Assembly (NCBI GenBank): GCA_964017235.1
Contig: OZ024930.1
Span: 148,924,221-148,988,220, forward strand
From: Sabellastarte sp. h YS-2021
Taxonomy: Eukaryota; Annelida; Polychaeta; Sabellida; Sabellidae
Direction of reading: 5' to 3'
DNA length: 64,000 bases
Below, piece after piece: positions 24,429-39,410 of this stretch. How positions within the stretch are numbered: position 1 is the stretch's first letter; each line of letters starts with the position of its first letter. Under the pieces are notes generated by a model that was not told where the DNA came from, did no database searches, and worked only from the letters and a program-made list of their open reading frames with translations. The position numbers were made by a program, and so were the translations under genes.

Positions 24429-27400
24429 TAGTTTGGAAACTCTTGCCACGACCTGTCAAGGCTACACCGACTAAGTACCGGGATGGCCTTTTTTCCTCCG
24501 TAACCAAGTCAAATATTGAGCTGTAACCCTGGAATTTGGGCAGGACATTAGTTTTGTGGCACAATTGATTATGGCAATGATTTGAGAGTTACATCTAGGT
24601 ATGAAACTTTTGTAACGACTTTTCCAAGTACCCGGAGCGCCATTTTTCTGTAAGTAGGTCAAGTATTGAGATGTAATGCTGCAATTTGGGCGAGTCATTT
24701 GTTTAGTGGCACTAGTGATATTAACAATGATTTCAGACTTACATCTAGCTGGCAAACTCATGCCGCGACCTGTCCAGGCTAAATCGACAATGTACCGAGA
24801 TGGCCGTTTTTTCTCCATAACCAAGTCAAATATTGAGATGTAACGTTGAAATTTGTGCAGGATATTAGTTACATGGCACTAGTGATAACAGAAGAGATTT
24901 CAGACTTACATCTAGTTTGGAAACTCTTGCCACGACCTGTCAAGGCTACACCGCCTAAGTACCGGGATGGCCTTTTTTCCTCCGTAACCAAGTCAAATAT
25001 TGAGCTGTAACACTGGAATTTGGGCAGGACATTAGTTTTGTGGCACAATTGATTATGGCAATGATTTGAGAGTTACATCTAGGTATGAAACTTTTGTAAC
25101 GACTTTTCCAAGTACCCGGAGCGCCATTTTTCCTCTGTAAGTAGGTCAAGTATTGAGATGTAATGCTGCAATTTGGGCGAGTCATTTGTTTAGTGGCACT
25201 AGTGATATTAACAATGATTTCAGACTTACATCTAGCTGGCAAACTCGTGCCGCGACCTGTCCAGGCTAAATCGACAATGTACCGAGATGGCCGTTTTTTC
25301 TCCATAACCAAGTCAAATATTGAGATGTAACGTTGAAATTTGTGCAGGATATTAGTTACATGGCACTAGTGATAACAGAAGAGATTTCAGACTTACATCT
25401 AGTTTGGAAACTCTTGCCACGACCTGTCAAGGCTACACCGCCTAAGTACCGGGATGGCCTTTTTTGGTCTGTAACCAAGTCAAATATTGAGATGTAATGC
25501 TGGAATTTGGGTGAGACATTAGTTTCGTTGCACTAGTGATAACAAAAATGATTTGAGACTTACATCTAGGTGGGAAACCCATGTTGCAAGTTGTCCATGT
25601 TCCATCACCCGACTACACGAAGGGCCTTTTCTACTCTGTAAATAAGTCAAATATTGAGATGTAACGCTGCAATTTGGGTGAGTCATTTGTTTAGTGGCAC
25701 TAGTGATAACAACAATGATTTCAGACTTACATCTAGCGGGCAAACTCATGCTGCGACCTGTCCAGGCTAAATCGCCAAAGTACCGAGATGGCCGTTTTTT
25801 CTCTGTAACCAAGTCAAATATTGAGATGTAACGTTGAAATTTGTGCATGATATTAGTTACATGGCACTAGTGATAACAGAAGTTGATTTCAGACTTACAT
25901 CTAGTTTGGAAACTCTTGCCACGACCTGTCAAGGCTACATCGCCTAAGTACCGGGATGGCCTTTTTTCCTCTGTAACCAAGTCAAATATTGAGCTGTAAC
26001 GCTGGAATTTGGGCAGGACATTAGTTTTGTGGCACAATTGATTATGGCAGTGATTTGAGAGTTACATCTAGGTATGAAACTTTTGTAACAACTTTTCCAA
26101 GTACCCGGAGCGCCATTTTTCCTCTGTAAGTAGGTCAAGTATTGAGATGTAATGCTGCAATTTGGGCGAGTCATTTGTTTAGTGGCACTAGTGATATTAA
26201 CAATGATTTCAGACTTACATCTAGCTGGCAAACTCATGCCGCGACCTGTCCAGGCTAAATCGACAATGTACCGAGATGGCCGTTTTTTCTCCATAACCAA
26301 GTCAAATATTGAGATGTAACGTTGAAATTTGTGCAGGATATTAGTTACATGGCACTAGTGATAACAGAAGAGATTTCAGACTTACATCTAGTTTGGAAAC
26401 TCTTGCCACGACCTGTCAAGGCTACACCGCCTAAGTACCGGGATGGCCTTTTTTCCTCCGTAACCAAGTCAAATATTGAGCTGTAACACTGGAATTTGGG
26501 CAGGACATTAGTTTTGTGGCACAATTGATTATGGCAATGATTTGAGAGTTACATCTAGGTATGAAACTTTTGTAACGACTTTTCCAAGTACCCGGAGCGC
26601 CATTTTTCCTCTGTAAGTAGGTCAAGTATTGAGATGTAATGCTGCAATTTGGGCGAGTCATTTGTTTAGTGGCACTAGTGATATTAACAATGATTTCAGA
26701 CTTACATCTAGCTGGCAAACTCGTGCCGCGACCTGTCCAGGCTAAATCGACAATGTACCGAGATGGCCGTTTTTTCTCCATAACCAAGTCAAATATTGAG
26801 ATGTAACGTTGAAATTTGTGCAGGATATTAGTTACATGGCACTAGTGATAACAGAAGAGATTTCAGACTTACATCTAGTTTGGAAACTCTTGCCACGACC
26901 TGTCAAGGCTACACCGCCTAAGTACCGGGATGGCCTTTTTTGGTCTGTAACCAAGTCAAATATTGAGATGTAATGCTGGAATTTGGGTGAGACATTAGTT
27001 TCGTTGCACTAGTGATAACAAAAATGATTTGAGACTTACATCTAGGTGGGAAACCCATGTTGCAAGTTGTCCATGTTCCATCACCCGACTACACGAAGGG
27101 CCTTTTCTACTCTGTAAATAAGTCAAATATTGAGATGTAACGCTGCAATTTGGGTGAGTCATTTGTTTAGTGGCACTAGTGATAACAACAATGATTTCAG
27201 ACTTACATCTAGCGGGCAAACTCATGCTGCGACCTGTCCAGGCTAAATCGCCAAAGTACCGAGATGGCCGTTTTTTCTCTGTAACCAAGTCAAATATTGA
27301 GATGTAACGTTGAAATTTGTGCATGATATTAGTTACATGGCACTAGTGATAACAGAAGTTGATTTCAGACTTACATCTAGTTTGGAAACTCTTGCCACGA

Positions 27401-28671
27401 CCTGTCAAGGCTACATCGCCTAAGTACCGGGATGGCCTTTTTTCCTCTGTAACCAAGTCAAATATTGAGCTGTAACGCTGGAATTTGGGCAGGACATTAG
27501 TTTTGTGGCACAATTGATTATGGCAATGATTTGAGAGTTACATCTAGGTATGAAACTTTTGTAACGACTTTTCCAAGTACCCGGAGCGCCATTTTTCCTC
27601 TGTAAGTAGGTCAAGTATTGAGATGTAATGCTGCAATTTGGGCGAGTCATTTGTTTAGTGGCACTAGTGATATTAACAATGATTTCAGACTTACATCTAG
27701 CTGGCAAACTCATGCCGCGACCTGTCCAGGCTAAATCGACAATGTACCGAGATGGCCGTTTTTTCTCCATAACCAAGTCAAATATTGAGATGTAACGTTG
27801 AAATTTGTGCAGGATATTAGTTACATGGCACTAGTGATAACAGAAGAGATTTCAGACTTACATCTAGTTTGGAAACTCTTGCCACGACCTGTCAAGGCTA
27901 CACCGCCTAAGTACCGGGATGGCCTTTTTTCCTCCGTAACCAAGTCAAATATTGAGCTGTAACGCTGGAATTTGGGCAGGACATTAGTTTTGTGGCACAA
28001 TTGATTATGGCAATGATTTGAGAGTTACATCTAGGTATGAAACTTTTGTAACGACTTTTCCAAGTACCCGGAGCGCCATTTTTCCTCTGTAAGTAGGTCA
28101 AGTATTGAGATGTAATGCTGCAATTTGGGCGAGTCATTTGTTTAGTGGCACTAGTGATATTAACAATGATTTCAGACTTACATCTAGCTGGCAAACTCAT
28201 GCCGCGACCTGTCCAGGCTAAATGGACAATGTACCTAGATGGCCGTTTTTTCTCCATAACCAAGTCAAATATTGAGATGTAACGTTGAAATTTGTGCAGG
28301 ATATTAGTTACATGGCACTAGTGATAACAGAAGAGATTTCAGACTTACATCTAGTTTGGAAACTCTTGCCACGACCTGTCAAGGCTACACCGCCTAAGTA
28401 CCGGGATGGCCTTTTTTCCTCCGTAACCAAGTCAAATATTGAGCTGTAACGCTGGAATTTGGGCAGGACATTAGTTTTGTGGCACAATTGATTATGGCAA
28501 TGATTTGAGAGTTACATCTAGGTATGAAACTTTTGTAACGACTTTTCCAAGTACCCGGAGCGCCATTTTTCCTCTGTAAGTAGGTCAAGTATTGAGATGT
28601 AATGCTGCAATTTGGGCGAGTCATTTGTTTAGTGTCACTAGTGATATTAACAATGATTTCAGACTTACATC
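24429..28671 (+). repeat. Expanded HOR unit rD-T-k-T-n-v-s (4243 bp)
   Basis: Blocks start at 24429 (rD), 24913 (T), 25902 (k), 26389 (T), 27378 (n), 27865 (v) and 28352 (s). It is the canonical unit plus 1476 bp, one extra T and one k trimer. The stretch from k at 25902 to the T at 29156 has the same order as 41374 to 44628 (+15472). Confidence 0.9.
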
Positions 28672-30951
28672 TAGTTTGGAAACTCTTGCCACGACCTGTC
28701 AAGGCTACACCGACTAAGTACCGGGATGGCCTTTTTTCCTCCGTAACCAAGTCAAATATTGAGCTGTAACCCTGGAATTTGGGCAGGACATTAGTTTTGT
28801 GGCACAATTGATTATGGCAATGATTTGAGAGTTACATCTAGGTATGAAACTTTTGTAACGACTTTTCCAAGTACCCGGAGCGCCATTTTTCTGTAAGTAG
28901 GTCAAGTATTGAGATGTAATGCTGCAATTTGGGCGAGTCATTTGTTTAGTGGCACTAGTGATATTAACAATGATTTCAGACTTACATCTAGCTGGCAAAC
29001 TCATGCCGCGACCTGTCCAGGCTAAATCGACAATGTACCGAGATGGCCGTTTTTTCTCCATAACCAAGTCAAATATTGAGATGTAACGTTGAAATTTGTG
29101 CAGGATATTAGTTACATGGCACTAGTGATAACAGAAGAGATTTCAGACTTACATCTAGTTTGGAAACTCTTGCCACGACCTGTCAAGGCTACACCGCCTA
29201 AGTACCGGGATGGCCTTTTTTCCTCCGTAACCAAGTCAAATATTGAGCTGTAACACTGGAATTTGGGCAGGACATTAGTTTTGTGGCACAATTGATTATG
29301 GCAATGATTTGAGAGTTACATCTAGGTATGAAACTTTTGTAACGACTTTTCCAAGTACCCGGAGCGCCATTTTTCCTCTGTAAGTAGGTCAAGTATTGAG
29401 ATGTAATGCTGCAATTTGGGCGAGTCATTTGTTTAGTGGCACTAGTGATATTAACAATGATTTCAGACTTACATCTAGCTGGCAAACTCGTGCCGCGACC
29501 TGTCCAGGCTAAATCGACAATGTACCGAGATGGCCGTTTTTTCTCCATAACCAAGTCAAATATTGAGATGTAACGTTGAAATTTGTGCAGGATATTAGTT
29601 ACATGGCACTAGTGATAACAGAAGAGATTTCAGACTTACATCTAGTTTGGAAACTCTTGCCACGACCTGTCAAGGCTACACCGCCTAAGTACCGGGATGG
29701 CCTTTTTTGGTCTGTAACCAAGTCAAATATTGAGATGTAATGCTGGAATTTGGGTGAGACATTAGTTTCGTTGCACTAGTGATAACAAAAATGATTTGAG
29801 ACTTACATCTAGGTGGGAAACCCATGTTGCAAGTTGTCCATGTTCCATCACCCGACTACACGAAGGGCCTTTTCTACTCTGTAAATAAGTCAAATATTGA
29901 GATGTAACGCTGCAATTTGGGTGAGTCATTTGTTTAGTGGCACTAGTGATAACAACAATGATTTCAGACTTACATCTAGCGGGCAAACTCATGCTGCGAC
30001 CTGTCCAGGCTAAATCGCCAAAGTACCGAGATGGCCGTTTTTTCTCTGTAACCAAGTCAAATATTGAGATGTAACGTTGAAATTTGTGCATGATATTAGT
30101 TACATGGCACTAGTGATAACAGAAGTTGATTTCAGACTTACATCTAGTTTGGAAACTCTTGCCACGACCTGTCAAGGCTACATCGCCTAAGTACCGGGAT
30201 GGCCTTTTTTCCTCTGTAACCAAGTCAAATATTGAGCTGTAACGCTGGAATTTGGGCAGGACATTAGTTTTGTGGCACAATTGATTATGGCAATGATTTG
30301 AGAGTTACATCTAGGTATGAAACTTTTGTAACGACTTTTCCAAGTACCCGGAGCGCCATTTTTCCTCTGTAAGTAGGTCAAGTATTGAGATGTAATGCTG
30401 CAATTTGGGCGAGTCATTTGTTTAGTGGCACTAGTGATATTAACAATGATTTCAGACTTACATCTAGCTGGCAAACTCATGCCGCGACCTGTCCAGGCTA
30501 AATGGACAATGTACCTAGATGGCCGTTTTTTCTCCATAACCAAGTCAAATATTGAGATGTAACGTTGAAATTTGTGCAGGATATTAGTTACATGGCACTA
30601 GTGATAACAGAAGAGATTTCAGACTTACATCTAGTTTGGAAACTCTTGCCACGACCTGTCAAGGCTACACCGCCTAAGTACCGGGATGGCCTTTTTTCCT
30701 CCGTAACCAAGTCAAATATTGAGCTGTAACGCTGGAATTTGGGCAGGACATTAGTTTTGTGGCACAATTGATTATGGCAATGATTTGAGAGTTACATCTA
30801 GGTATGAAACTTTTGTAACGACTTTTCCAAGTACCCGGAGCGCCATTTTTCCTCTGTAAGTAGGTCAAGTATTGAGATGTAATGCTGCAATTTGGGCGAG
30901 TCATTTGTTTAGTGTCACTAGTGATATTAACAATGATTTCAGACTTACATC
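28672..30951 (+). repeat. Shortened HOR unit rD-T-(n/v)-s (2280 bp)
   Basis: Blocks start at 28672 (rD), 29156 (T), 30145 (n/v fusion) and 30632 (s). It is exactly 487 bp shorter than the canonical unit. The block at 30145 starts as n (ACATCGCC, CTCTGT) and ends as v (AAATGGACAATG), so one trimer was removed between n and v. Confidence 0.9.
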
Positions 30952-33900
30952 TAGTTTGGAAACTCTTGCCACGACCTGTCAAGGCTACACCGACTAAGTA
31001 CCGGGATGGCCTTTTTTCCTCCGTAACCAAGTCAAATATTGAGCTGTAACCCTGGAATTTGGGCAGGACATTAGTTTTGTGGCACAATTGATTATGGCAA
31101 TGATTTGAGAGTTACATCTAGGTATGAAACTTTTGTAACGACTTTTCCAAGTACCCGGAGCGCCATTTTTCTGTAAGTAGGTCAAGTATTGAGATGTAAT
31201 GCTGCAATTTGGGCGAGTCATTTGTTTAGTGGCACTAGTGATATTAACAATGATTTCAGACTTACATCTAGCTGGCAAACTCATGCCGCGACCTGTCCAG
31301 GCTAAATCGACAATGTACCGAGATGGCCGTTTTTTCTCCATAACCAAGTCAAATATTGAGATGTAACGTTGAAATTTGTGCAGGATATTAGTTACATGGC
31401 ACTAGTGATAACAGAAGAGATTTCAGACTTACATCTAGTTTGGAAACTCTTGCCACGACCTGTCAAGGCTACACCGCCTAAGTACCGGGATGGCCTTTTT
31501 TCCTCCGTAACCAAGTCAAATATTGAGCTGTAACACTGGAATTTGGGCAGGACATTAGTTTTGTGGCACAATTGATTATGGCAATGATTTGAGAGTTACA
31601 TCTAGGTATGAAACTTTTGTAACGACTTTTCCAAGTACCCGGAGCGCCATTTTTCCTCTGTAAGTAGGTCAAGTATTGAGATGTAATGCTGCAATTTGGG
31701 CGAGTCATTTGTTTAGTGGCACTAGTGATATTAACAATGATTTCAGACTTACATCTAGCTGGCAAACTCGTGCCGCGACCTGTCCAGGCTAAATCGACAA
31801 TGTACCGAGATGGCCGTTTTTTCTCCATAACCAAGTCAAATATTGAGATGTAACGTTGAAATTTGTGCAGGATATTAGTTACATGGCACTAGTGATAACA
31901 GAAGAGATTTCAGACTTACATCTAGTTTGGAAACTCTTGCCACGACCTGTCAAGGCTACACCGCCTAAGTACCGGGATGGCCTTTTTTGGTCTGTAACCA
32001 AGTCAAATATTGAGATGTAATGCTGGAATTTGGGTGAGACATTAGTTTCGTTGCACTAGTGATAACAAAAATGATTTGAGACTTACATCTAGGTGGGAAA
32101 CCCATGTTGCAAGTTGTCCATGTTCCATCACCCGACTACACGAAGGGCCTTTTCTACTCTGTAAATAAGTCAAATATTGAGATGTAACGCTGCAATTTGG
32201 GTGAGTCATTTGTTTAGTGGCACTAGTGATAACAACAATGATTTCAGACTTACATCTAGCGGGCAAACTCATGCTGCGACCTGTCCAGGCTAAATCGCCA
32301 AAGTACCGAGATGGCCGTTTTTTCTCTGTAACCAAGTCAAATATTGAGATGTAACGTTGAAATTTGTGCATGATATTAGTTACATGGCACTAGTGATAAC
32401 AGAAGTTGATTTCAGACTTACATCTAGTTTGGAAACTCTTGCCACGACCTGTCAAGGCTACATCGCCTAAGTACCGGGATGGCCTTTTTTCCTCTGTAAC
32501 CAAGTCAAATATTGAGCTGTAACGCTGGAATTTGGGCAGGACATTAGTTTTGTGGCACAATTGATTATGGCAGTGATTTGAGAGTTACATCTAGGTATGA
32601 AACTTTTGTAACAACTTTTCCAAGTACCCGGAGCGCCATTTTTCCTCTGTAAGTAGGTCAAGTATTGAGATGTAATGCTGCAATTTGGGCGAGTCATTTG
32701 TTTAGTGGCACTAGTGATATTAACAATGATTTCAGACTTACATCTAGCTGGCAAACTCATGCCGCGACCTGTCCAGGCTAAATCGACAATGTACCGAGAT
32801 GGCCGTTTTTTCTCCATAACCAAGTCAAATATTGAGATGTAACGTTGAAATTTGTGCAGGATATTAGTTACATGGCACTAGTGATAACAGAAGAGATTTC
32901 AGACTTACATCTAGTTTGGAAACTCTTGCCACGACCTGTCAAGGCTACACTGCCTAAGTACCGGGATGGCCTTTTTTCCTCTGTAACCAAGTCAAATATT
33001 GAGCTGTAACGCTGGAATTTGGGCAGGACATTAGTTTTGTGGCACAATTGATTATGGCAATGATTTGAGAGTTACATCTAGGTATGAAACTTTTGTAACG
33101 ACTTTTCCAAGTACCCGGAGCGCCATTTTTCCTCTGTAAGTAGGTCAAGTATTGAGATGTAATGCTGCAATTTGGGCGAGTCATTTGTTTAGTGGCACTA
33201 GTGATATTAACAATGATTTCAGACTTACATCTAGCTGGCAAACTCATGCCGCGACCTGTCCAGGCTAAATCGACAATGTACCGAGATGGCCGTTTTTTCT
33301 CCATAACCAAGTCAAATATTGAGATGTAACGTTGAAATTTGTGCAGGATATTAGTTACATGGCACTAGTGATAACAGAAGAGATTTCAGACTTACATCTA
33401 GTTTGGAAACTCTTGCCACGACCTGTCAAGGCTACACCGCCTAAGTACCGGGATGGCCTTTTTTCCTCCGTAACCAAGTCAAATATTGAGCTGTAACGCT
33501 GGAATTTGGGCAGGACATTAGTTTTGTGGCACAATTGATTATGGCAATGATTTGAGAGTTACATCTAGGTATGAAACTTTTGTAACGACTTTTCCAAGTA
33601 CCCGGAGCGCCATTTTTCCTCTGTAAGTAGGTCAAGTATTGAGATGTAATGCTGCAATTTGGGCGAGTCATTTGTTTAGTGGCACTAGTGATATTAACAA
33701 TGATTTCAGACTTACATCTAGCTGGCAAACTCATGCCGCGACCTGTCCAGGCTAAATGGACAATGTACCTAGATGGCCGTTTTTTCTCCATAACCAAGTC
33801 AAATATTGAGATGTAACGTTGAAATTTGTGCAGGATATTAGTTACATGGCACTAGTGATAACAGAAGAGATTTCAGACTTACATCTAGTTTGGAAACTCT

Positions 33901-36655
33901 TGCCACGACCTGTCAAGGCTACACCGCCTAAGTACCGGGATGGCCTTTTTTCCTCCGTAACCAAGTCAAATATTGAGCTGTAACGCTGGAATTTGGGCAG
34001 GACATTAGTTTTGTGGCACAATTGATTATGGCAATGATTTGAGAGTTACATCTAGGTATGAAACTTTTGTAACGACTTTTCCAAGTACCCGGAGCGCCAT
34101 TTTTCCTCTGTAAGTAGGTCAAGTATTGAGATGTAATGCTGCAATTTGGGCGAGTCATTTGTTTAGTGTCACTAGTGATATTAACAATGATTTCAGACTT
34201 ACATCTAGCTGGCAAACTCATGCCGCGACCTGTCCAGGCTAAATCGACAATGTACCGAGATGGCCGTTTTTTCTCCATAACCAAGTCAAATATTGAGATG
34301 TAACGTTGAAATTTGTGCAGGATATTAGTTACATGGCACTAGTGATAACAGAAGAGATTTCAGACTTACATCTAGTTTGGAAACTCTTGCCACGACCTGT
34401 CAAGGCTACACCGCCTAAGTACCGGGATGGCCTTTTTTGGTCTGTAACCAAGTCAAATATTGAGATGTAATGCTGGAATTTGGGTGAGACATTAGTTTCG
34501 TTGCACTAGTGATAACAAAAATGATTTGAGACTTACATCTAGGTGGGAAACCCATGTTGCAAGTTGTCCATGTTCCATCACCCGACTACACGAAGGGCCT
34601 TTTCTACTCTGTAAATAAGTCAAATATTGAGATGTAACGCTGCAATTTGGGTGAGTCATTTGTTTAGTGGCACTAGTGATAACAACAATGATTTCAGACT
34701 TACATCTAGCGGGCAAACTCATGCTGCGACCTGTCCAGGCTAAATCGCCAAAGTACCGAGATGGCCGTTTTTTCTCTGTAACCAAGTCAAATATTGAGAT
34801 GTAACGTTGAAATTTGTGCATGATATTAGTTACATGGCACTAGTGATAACAGAAGTTGATTTCAGACTTACATCTAGTTTGGAAACTCTTGCCACGACCT
34901 GTCAAGGCTACATCGCCTAAGTACCGGGATGGCCTTTTTTCCTCTGTAACCAAGTCAAATATTGAGCTGTAACGCTGGAATTTGGGCAGGACATTAGTTT
35001 TGTGGCACAATTGATTATGGCAGTGATTTGAGAGTTACATCTAGGTATGAAACTTTTGTAACAACTTTTCCAAGTACCCGGAGCGCCATTTTTCCTCTGT
35101 AAGTAGGTCAAGTATTGAGATGTAATGCTGCAATTTGGGCGAGTCATTTGTTTAGTGGCACTAGTGATATTAACAATGATTTCAGACTTACATCTAGCTG
35201 GCAAACTCATGCCGCGACCTGTCCAGGCTAAATCGACAATGTACCGAGATGGCCGTTTTTTCTCCATAACCAAGTCAAATATTGAGATGTAACGTTGAAA
35301 TTTGTGCAGGATATTAGTTACATGGCACTAGTGATAACAGAAGAGATTTCAGACTTACATCTAGTTTGGAAACTCTTGCCACGACCTGTCAAGGCTACAC
35401 TGCCTAAGTACCGGGATGGCCTTTTTTCCTCTGTAACCAAGTCAAATATTGAGCTGTAACGCTGGAATTTGGGCAGGACATTAGTTTTGTGGCACAATTG
35501 ATTATGGCAATGATTTGAGAGTTACATCTAGGTATGAAACTTTTGTAACGACTTTTCCAAGTACCCGGAGCGCCATTTTTCCTCTGTAAGTAGGTCAAGT
35601 ATTGAGATGTAATGCTGCAATTTGGGCGAGTCATTTGTTTAGTGGCACTAGTGATATTAACAATGATTTCAGACTTACATCTAGCTGGCAAACTCATGCC
35701 GCGACCTGTCCAGGCTAAATCGACAATGTACCGAGATGGCCGTTTTTTCTCCATAACCAAGTCAAATATTGAGATGTAACGTTGAAATTTGTGCAGGATA
35801 TTAGTTACATGGCACTAGTGATAACAGAAGAGATTTCAGACTTACATCTAGTTTGGAAACTCTTGCCACGACCTGTCAAGGCTACACCGCCTAAGTACCG
35901 GGATGGCCTTTTTTCCTCCGTAACCAAGTCAAATATTGAGCTGTAACGCTGGAATTTGGGCAGGACATTAGTTTTGTGGCACAATTGATTATGGCAATGA
36001 TTTGAGAGTTACATCTAGGTATGAAACTTTTGTAACGACTTTTCCAAGTACCCGGAGCGCCATTTTTCCTCTGTAAGTAGGTCAAGTATTGAGATGTAAT
36101 GCTGCAATTTGGGCGAGTCATTTGTTTAGTGGCACTAGTGATATTAACAATGATTTCAGACTTACATCTAGCTGGCAAACTCATGCCGCGACCTGTCCAG
36201 GCTAAATGGACAATGTACCTAGATGGCCGTTTTTTCTCCATAACCAAGTCAAATATTGAGATGTAACGTTGAAATTTGTGCAGGATATTAGTTACATGGC
36301 ACTAGTGATAACAGAAGAGATTTCAGACTTACATCTAGTTTGGAAACTCTTGCCACGACCTGTCAAGGCTACACCGCCTAAGTACCGGGATGGCCTTTTT
36401 TCCTCCGTAACCAAGTCAAATATTGAGCTGTAACGCTGGAATTTGGGCAGGACATTAGTTTTGTGGCACAATTGATTATGGCAATGATTTGAGAGTTACA
36501 TCTAGGTATGAAACTTTTGTAACGACTTTTCCAAGTACCCGGAGCGCCATTTTTCCTCTGTAAGTAGGTCAAGTATTGAGATGTAATGCTGCAATTTGGG
36601 CGAGTCATTTGTTTAGTGTCACTAGTGATATTAACAATGATTTCAGACTTACATC
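30952..36655 (+). repeat. Long HOR unit rD-T-k-g-v-S-k-g-v-s (5704 bp)
   Basis: Blocks start at 30952 (rD), 31436 (T), 32425 (k), 32912 (g), 33399 (v), 33886 (S), 34875 (k), 35362 (g), 35849 (v) and 36336 (s). The k-g-v order appears twice, separated by S. In S, an s-type B-C (GTGTCACTAG) is followed directly by A-F-D-E. The inner period k to k is 2450 bp. Confidence 0.9.
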
Positions 36656-37629
36656 TAGTTTGGAAACTCTTGCCACGACCTGTCAAGGCTACACCGACTA
36701 AGTACCGGGATGGCCTTTTTTCCTCCGTAACCAAGTCAAATATTGAGCTGTAACCCTGGAATTTGGGCAGGACATTAGTTTTGTGGCACAATTGATTATG
36801 GCAATGATTTGAGAGTTACATCTAGGTATGAAACTTTTGTAACGACTTTTCCAAGTACCCGGAGCGCCATTTTTCCTCTGTAAGTAGGTCAAGTATTGAG
36901 ATGTAATGCTGCAATTTGGGCGAGTCATTTGTTTAGTGGCACTAGTGATATTAACAATGATTTCAGACTTACATCTAGCTGGCAAACTCATGCCGCGACC
37001 TGTCCAGGCTAAATCGACAATGTACCGAGATGGCCGTTTTTTCTCCATAACCAAGTCAAATATTGAGATGTAACGTTGAAATTTGTGCAGGATATTAGTT
37101 ACATGGCACTAGTGATAACAGAAGAGATTTCAGACTTACATCTAGTTTGGAAACTCTTGCCACGACCTGTCAAGGCTACACCGCCTAAGTACCGGGATGG
37201 CCTTTTTTCCTCCGTAACCAAGTCAAATATTGAGCTGTAACGCTGGAATTTGGGCAGGACATTAGTTTTGTGGCACAATTGATTATGGCAATGATTTGAG
37301 AGTTACATCTAGGTATGAAACTTTTGTAACGACTTTTCCAAGTACCCGGAGCGCCATTTTTCCTCTGTAAGTAGGTCAAGTATTGAGATGTAATGCTGCA
37401 ATTTGGGCGAGTCATTTGTTTAGTGGCACTAGTGATATTAACAATGATTTCAGACTTACATCTAGCTGGCAAACTCATGCCGCGACCTGTCCAGGCTAAA
37501 TCGACAATGTACCGAGATGGCCGTTTTTCTCCATAACCAAGTCAAATATTGAGATGTAATGTTGAAATTTGTGCAGGATATTAGTTACATGGCATTAGTG
37601 ATAACAGAAGTTGATTTCAGACTTACATC
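32425..37629 (+). repeat. Long-range segmental duplication, left copy (offset 13359)
   Basis: The block order k-g-v-S-k-g-v-s-r-m, ten blocks over 5205 bp, is repeated exactly at 45784-50988. Only a few point differences are visible, such as CTCCGT/CTCTGT in v and CGACCTGTC/CGACTTGTC in r. Confidence 0.82.
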
Positions 37630-39410
37630 TAGTTTGGAAACTCTTGCCATGACCTGTCAAGGCTACATCGCCTAAGTACCGGGATGGCCTTTTTTCCTCT
37701 GTAACCAAGTCAAATATTGAGCTGTAATGCTGGAATTTGGGCAGGACATTAGTTTTGTGGCACAATTGATTATGGCAGTGATTTGAGAGTTACATCTAGG
37801 TATGAAACTTTTGTAACAACTTTTCCAAGTACCCGGAGCGCCATTTTTCCTCTGTAAGTAGGTCAAGTATTGAGATGTAATGCTGCAATTTGGGCGAGTC
37901 ATTTGTTTAGTGGCACTAGTGATATTAACAATGATTTCAGACTTACATCTAGCTGGCAAACTCATGCCGCGACCTGTCCAGGCTAAATCGACAATGTACC
38001 GAGATGGCCGTTTTTTCTCCATAACCAAGTCAAATATTGAGATGTAACGTTGAAATTTGTGCAGGATATTAGTTACATGGCACTAGTGATAACAGAAGAG
38101 ATTTCAGACTTACATCTAGTTTGGAAACTCTTGCCACGACCTGTCAAGGCTACACTGCCTAAGTACCGGGATGGCCTTTTTTCCTCTGTAACCAAGTCAA
38201 ATATTGAGCTGTAACGCTGGAATTTGGGCAGGACATTAGTTTTGTGGCACAATTGATTATGGCAATGATTTGAGAGTTACATCTAGGTATGAAACTTTTG
38301 TAACGACTTTTCCAAGTACCCGGAGCGCCATTTTTCCTCTGTAAGTAGGTCAAGTATTGAGATGTAATGCTGCAATTTGGGCGAGTCATTTGTTTAGTGG
38401 CACTAGTGATATTAACAATGATTTCAGACTTACATCTAGCTGGCAAACTCATGCCGCGACCTGTCCAGGCTAAATCGACAATGTACCGAGATGGCCGTTT
38501 TTTCTCCATAACCAAGTCAAATATTGAGATGTAACGTTGAAATTTGTGCAGGATATTAGTTACATGGCACTAGTGATAACAGAAGAGATTTCAGACTTAC
38601 ATCTAGTTTGGAAACTCTTGCCACGACCTGTCAAGGCTACACCGCCTAAGTACCGGGATGGCCTTTTTTCCTCCGTAACCAAGTCAAATATTGAGCTGTA
38701 ACGCTGGAATTTGGGCAGGACATTAGTTTTGTGGCACAATTGATTATGGCAATGATTTGAGAGTTACATCTAGGTATGAAACTTTTGTAACGACTTTTCC
38801 AAGTACCCGGAGCGCCATTTTTCCTCTGTAAGTAGGTCAAGTATTGAGATGTAATGCTGCAATTTGGGCGAGTCATTTGTTTAGTGGCACTAGTGATATT
38901 AACAATGATTTCAGACTTACATCTAGCTGGCAAACTCATGCCGCGACCTGTCCAGGCTAAATGGACAATGTACCTAGATGGCCGTTTTTTCTCCATAACC
39001 AAGTCAAATATTGAGATGTAACGTTGAAATTTGTGCAGGATATTAGTTACATGGCACTAGTGATAACAGAAGAGATTTCAGACTTACATCTAGTTTGGAA
39101 ACTCTTGCCACGACCTGTCAAGGCTACACCGCCTAAGTACCGGGATGGCCTTTTTTCCTCCGTAACCAAGTCAAATATTGAGCTGTAACGCTGGAATTTG
39201 GGCAGGACATTAGTTTTGTGGCACAATTGATTATGGCAATGATTTGAGAGTTACATCTAGGTATGAAACTTTTGTAACGACTTTTCCAAGTACCCGGAGC
39301 GCCATTTTTCCTCTGTAAGTAGGTCAAGTATTGAGATGTAATGCTGCAATTTGGGCGAGTCATTTGTTTAGTGTCACTAGTGATATTAACAATGATTTCA
39401 GACTTACATC
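36656..39410 (+). repeat. HOR unit r-m-k-g-v-s (2755 bp)
   Basis: Blocks start at 36656 (r, no 3-bp deletion), 37143 (m), 37630 (k), 38117 (g), 38604 (v) and 39091 (s). It contains no F or D. The m block ends in an A/E hybrid at 37463. The k block has the private GCCATGACC in B. The opening r-m-k stretch repeats at +2755. Confidence 0.9.
37463..37629 (+). repeat. A/E hybrid monomer (second copy)
   Basis: Same structure as the hybrid at 10606: A left half with the T5 run, E right half with GTAATGTTG, GGCATTAG and AGAAGTTGATTTC. It replaces A-F-D-E between a C and a k-type B, which removes 501 bp against an M block. Confidence 0.9.
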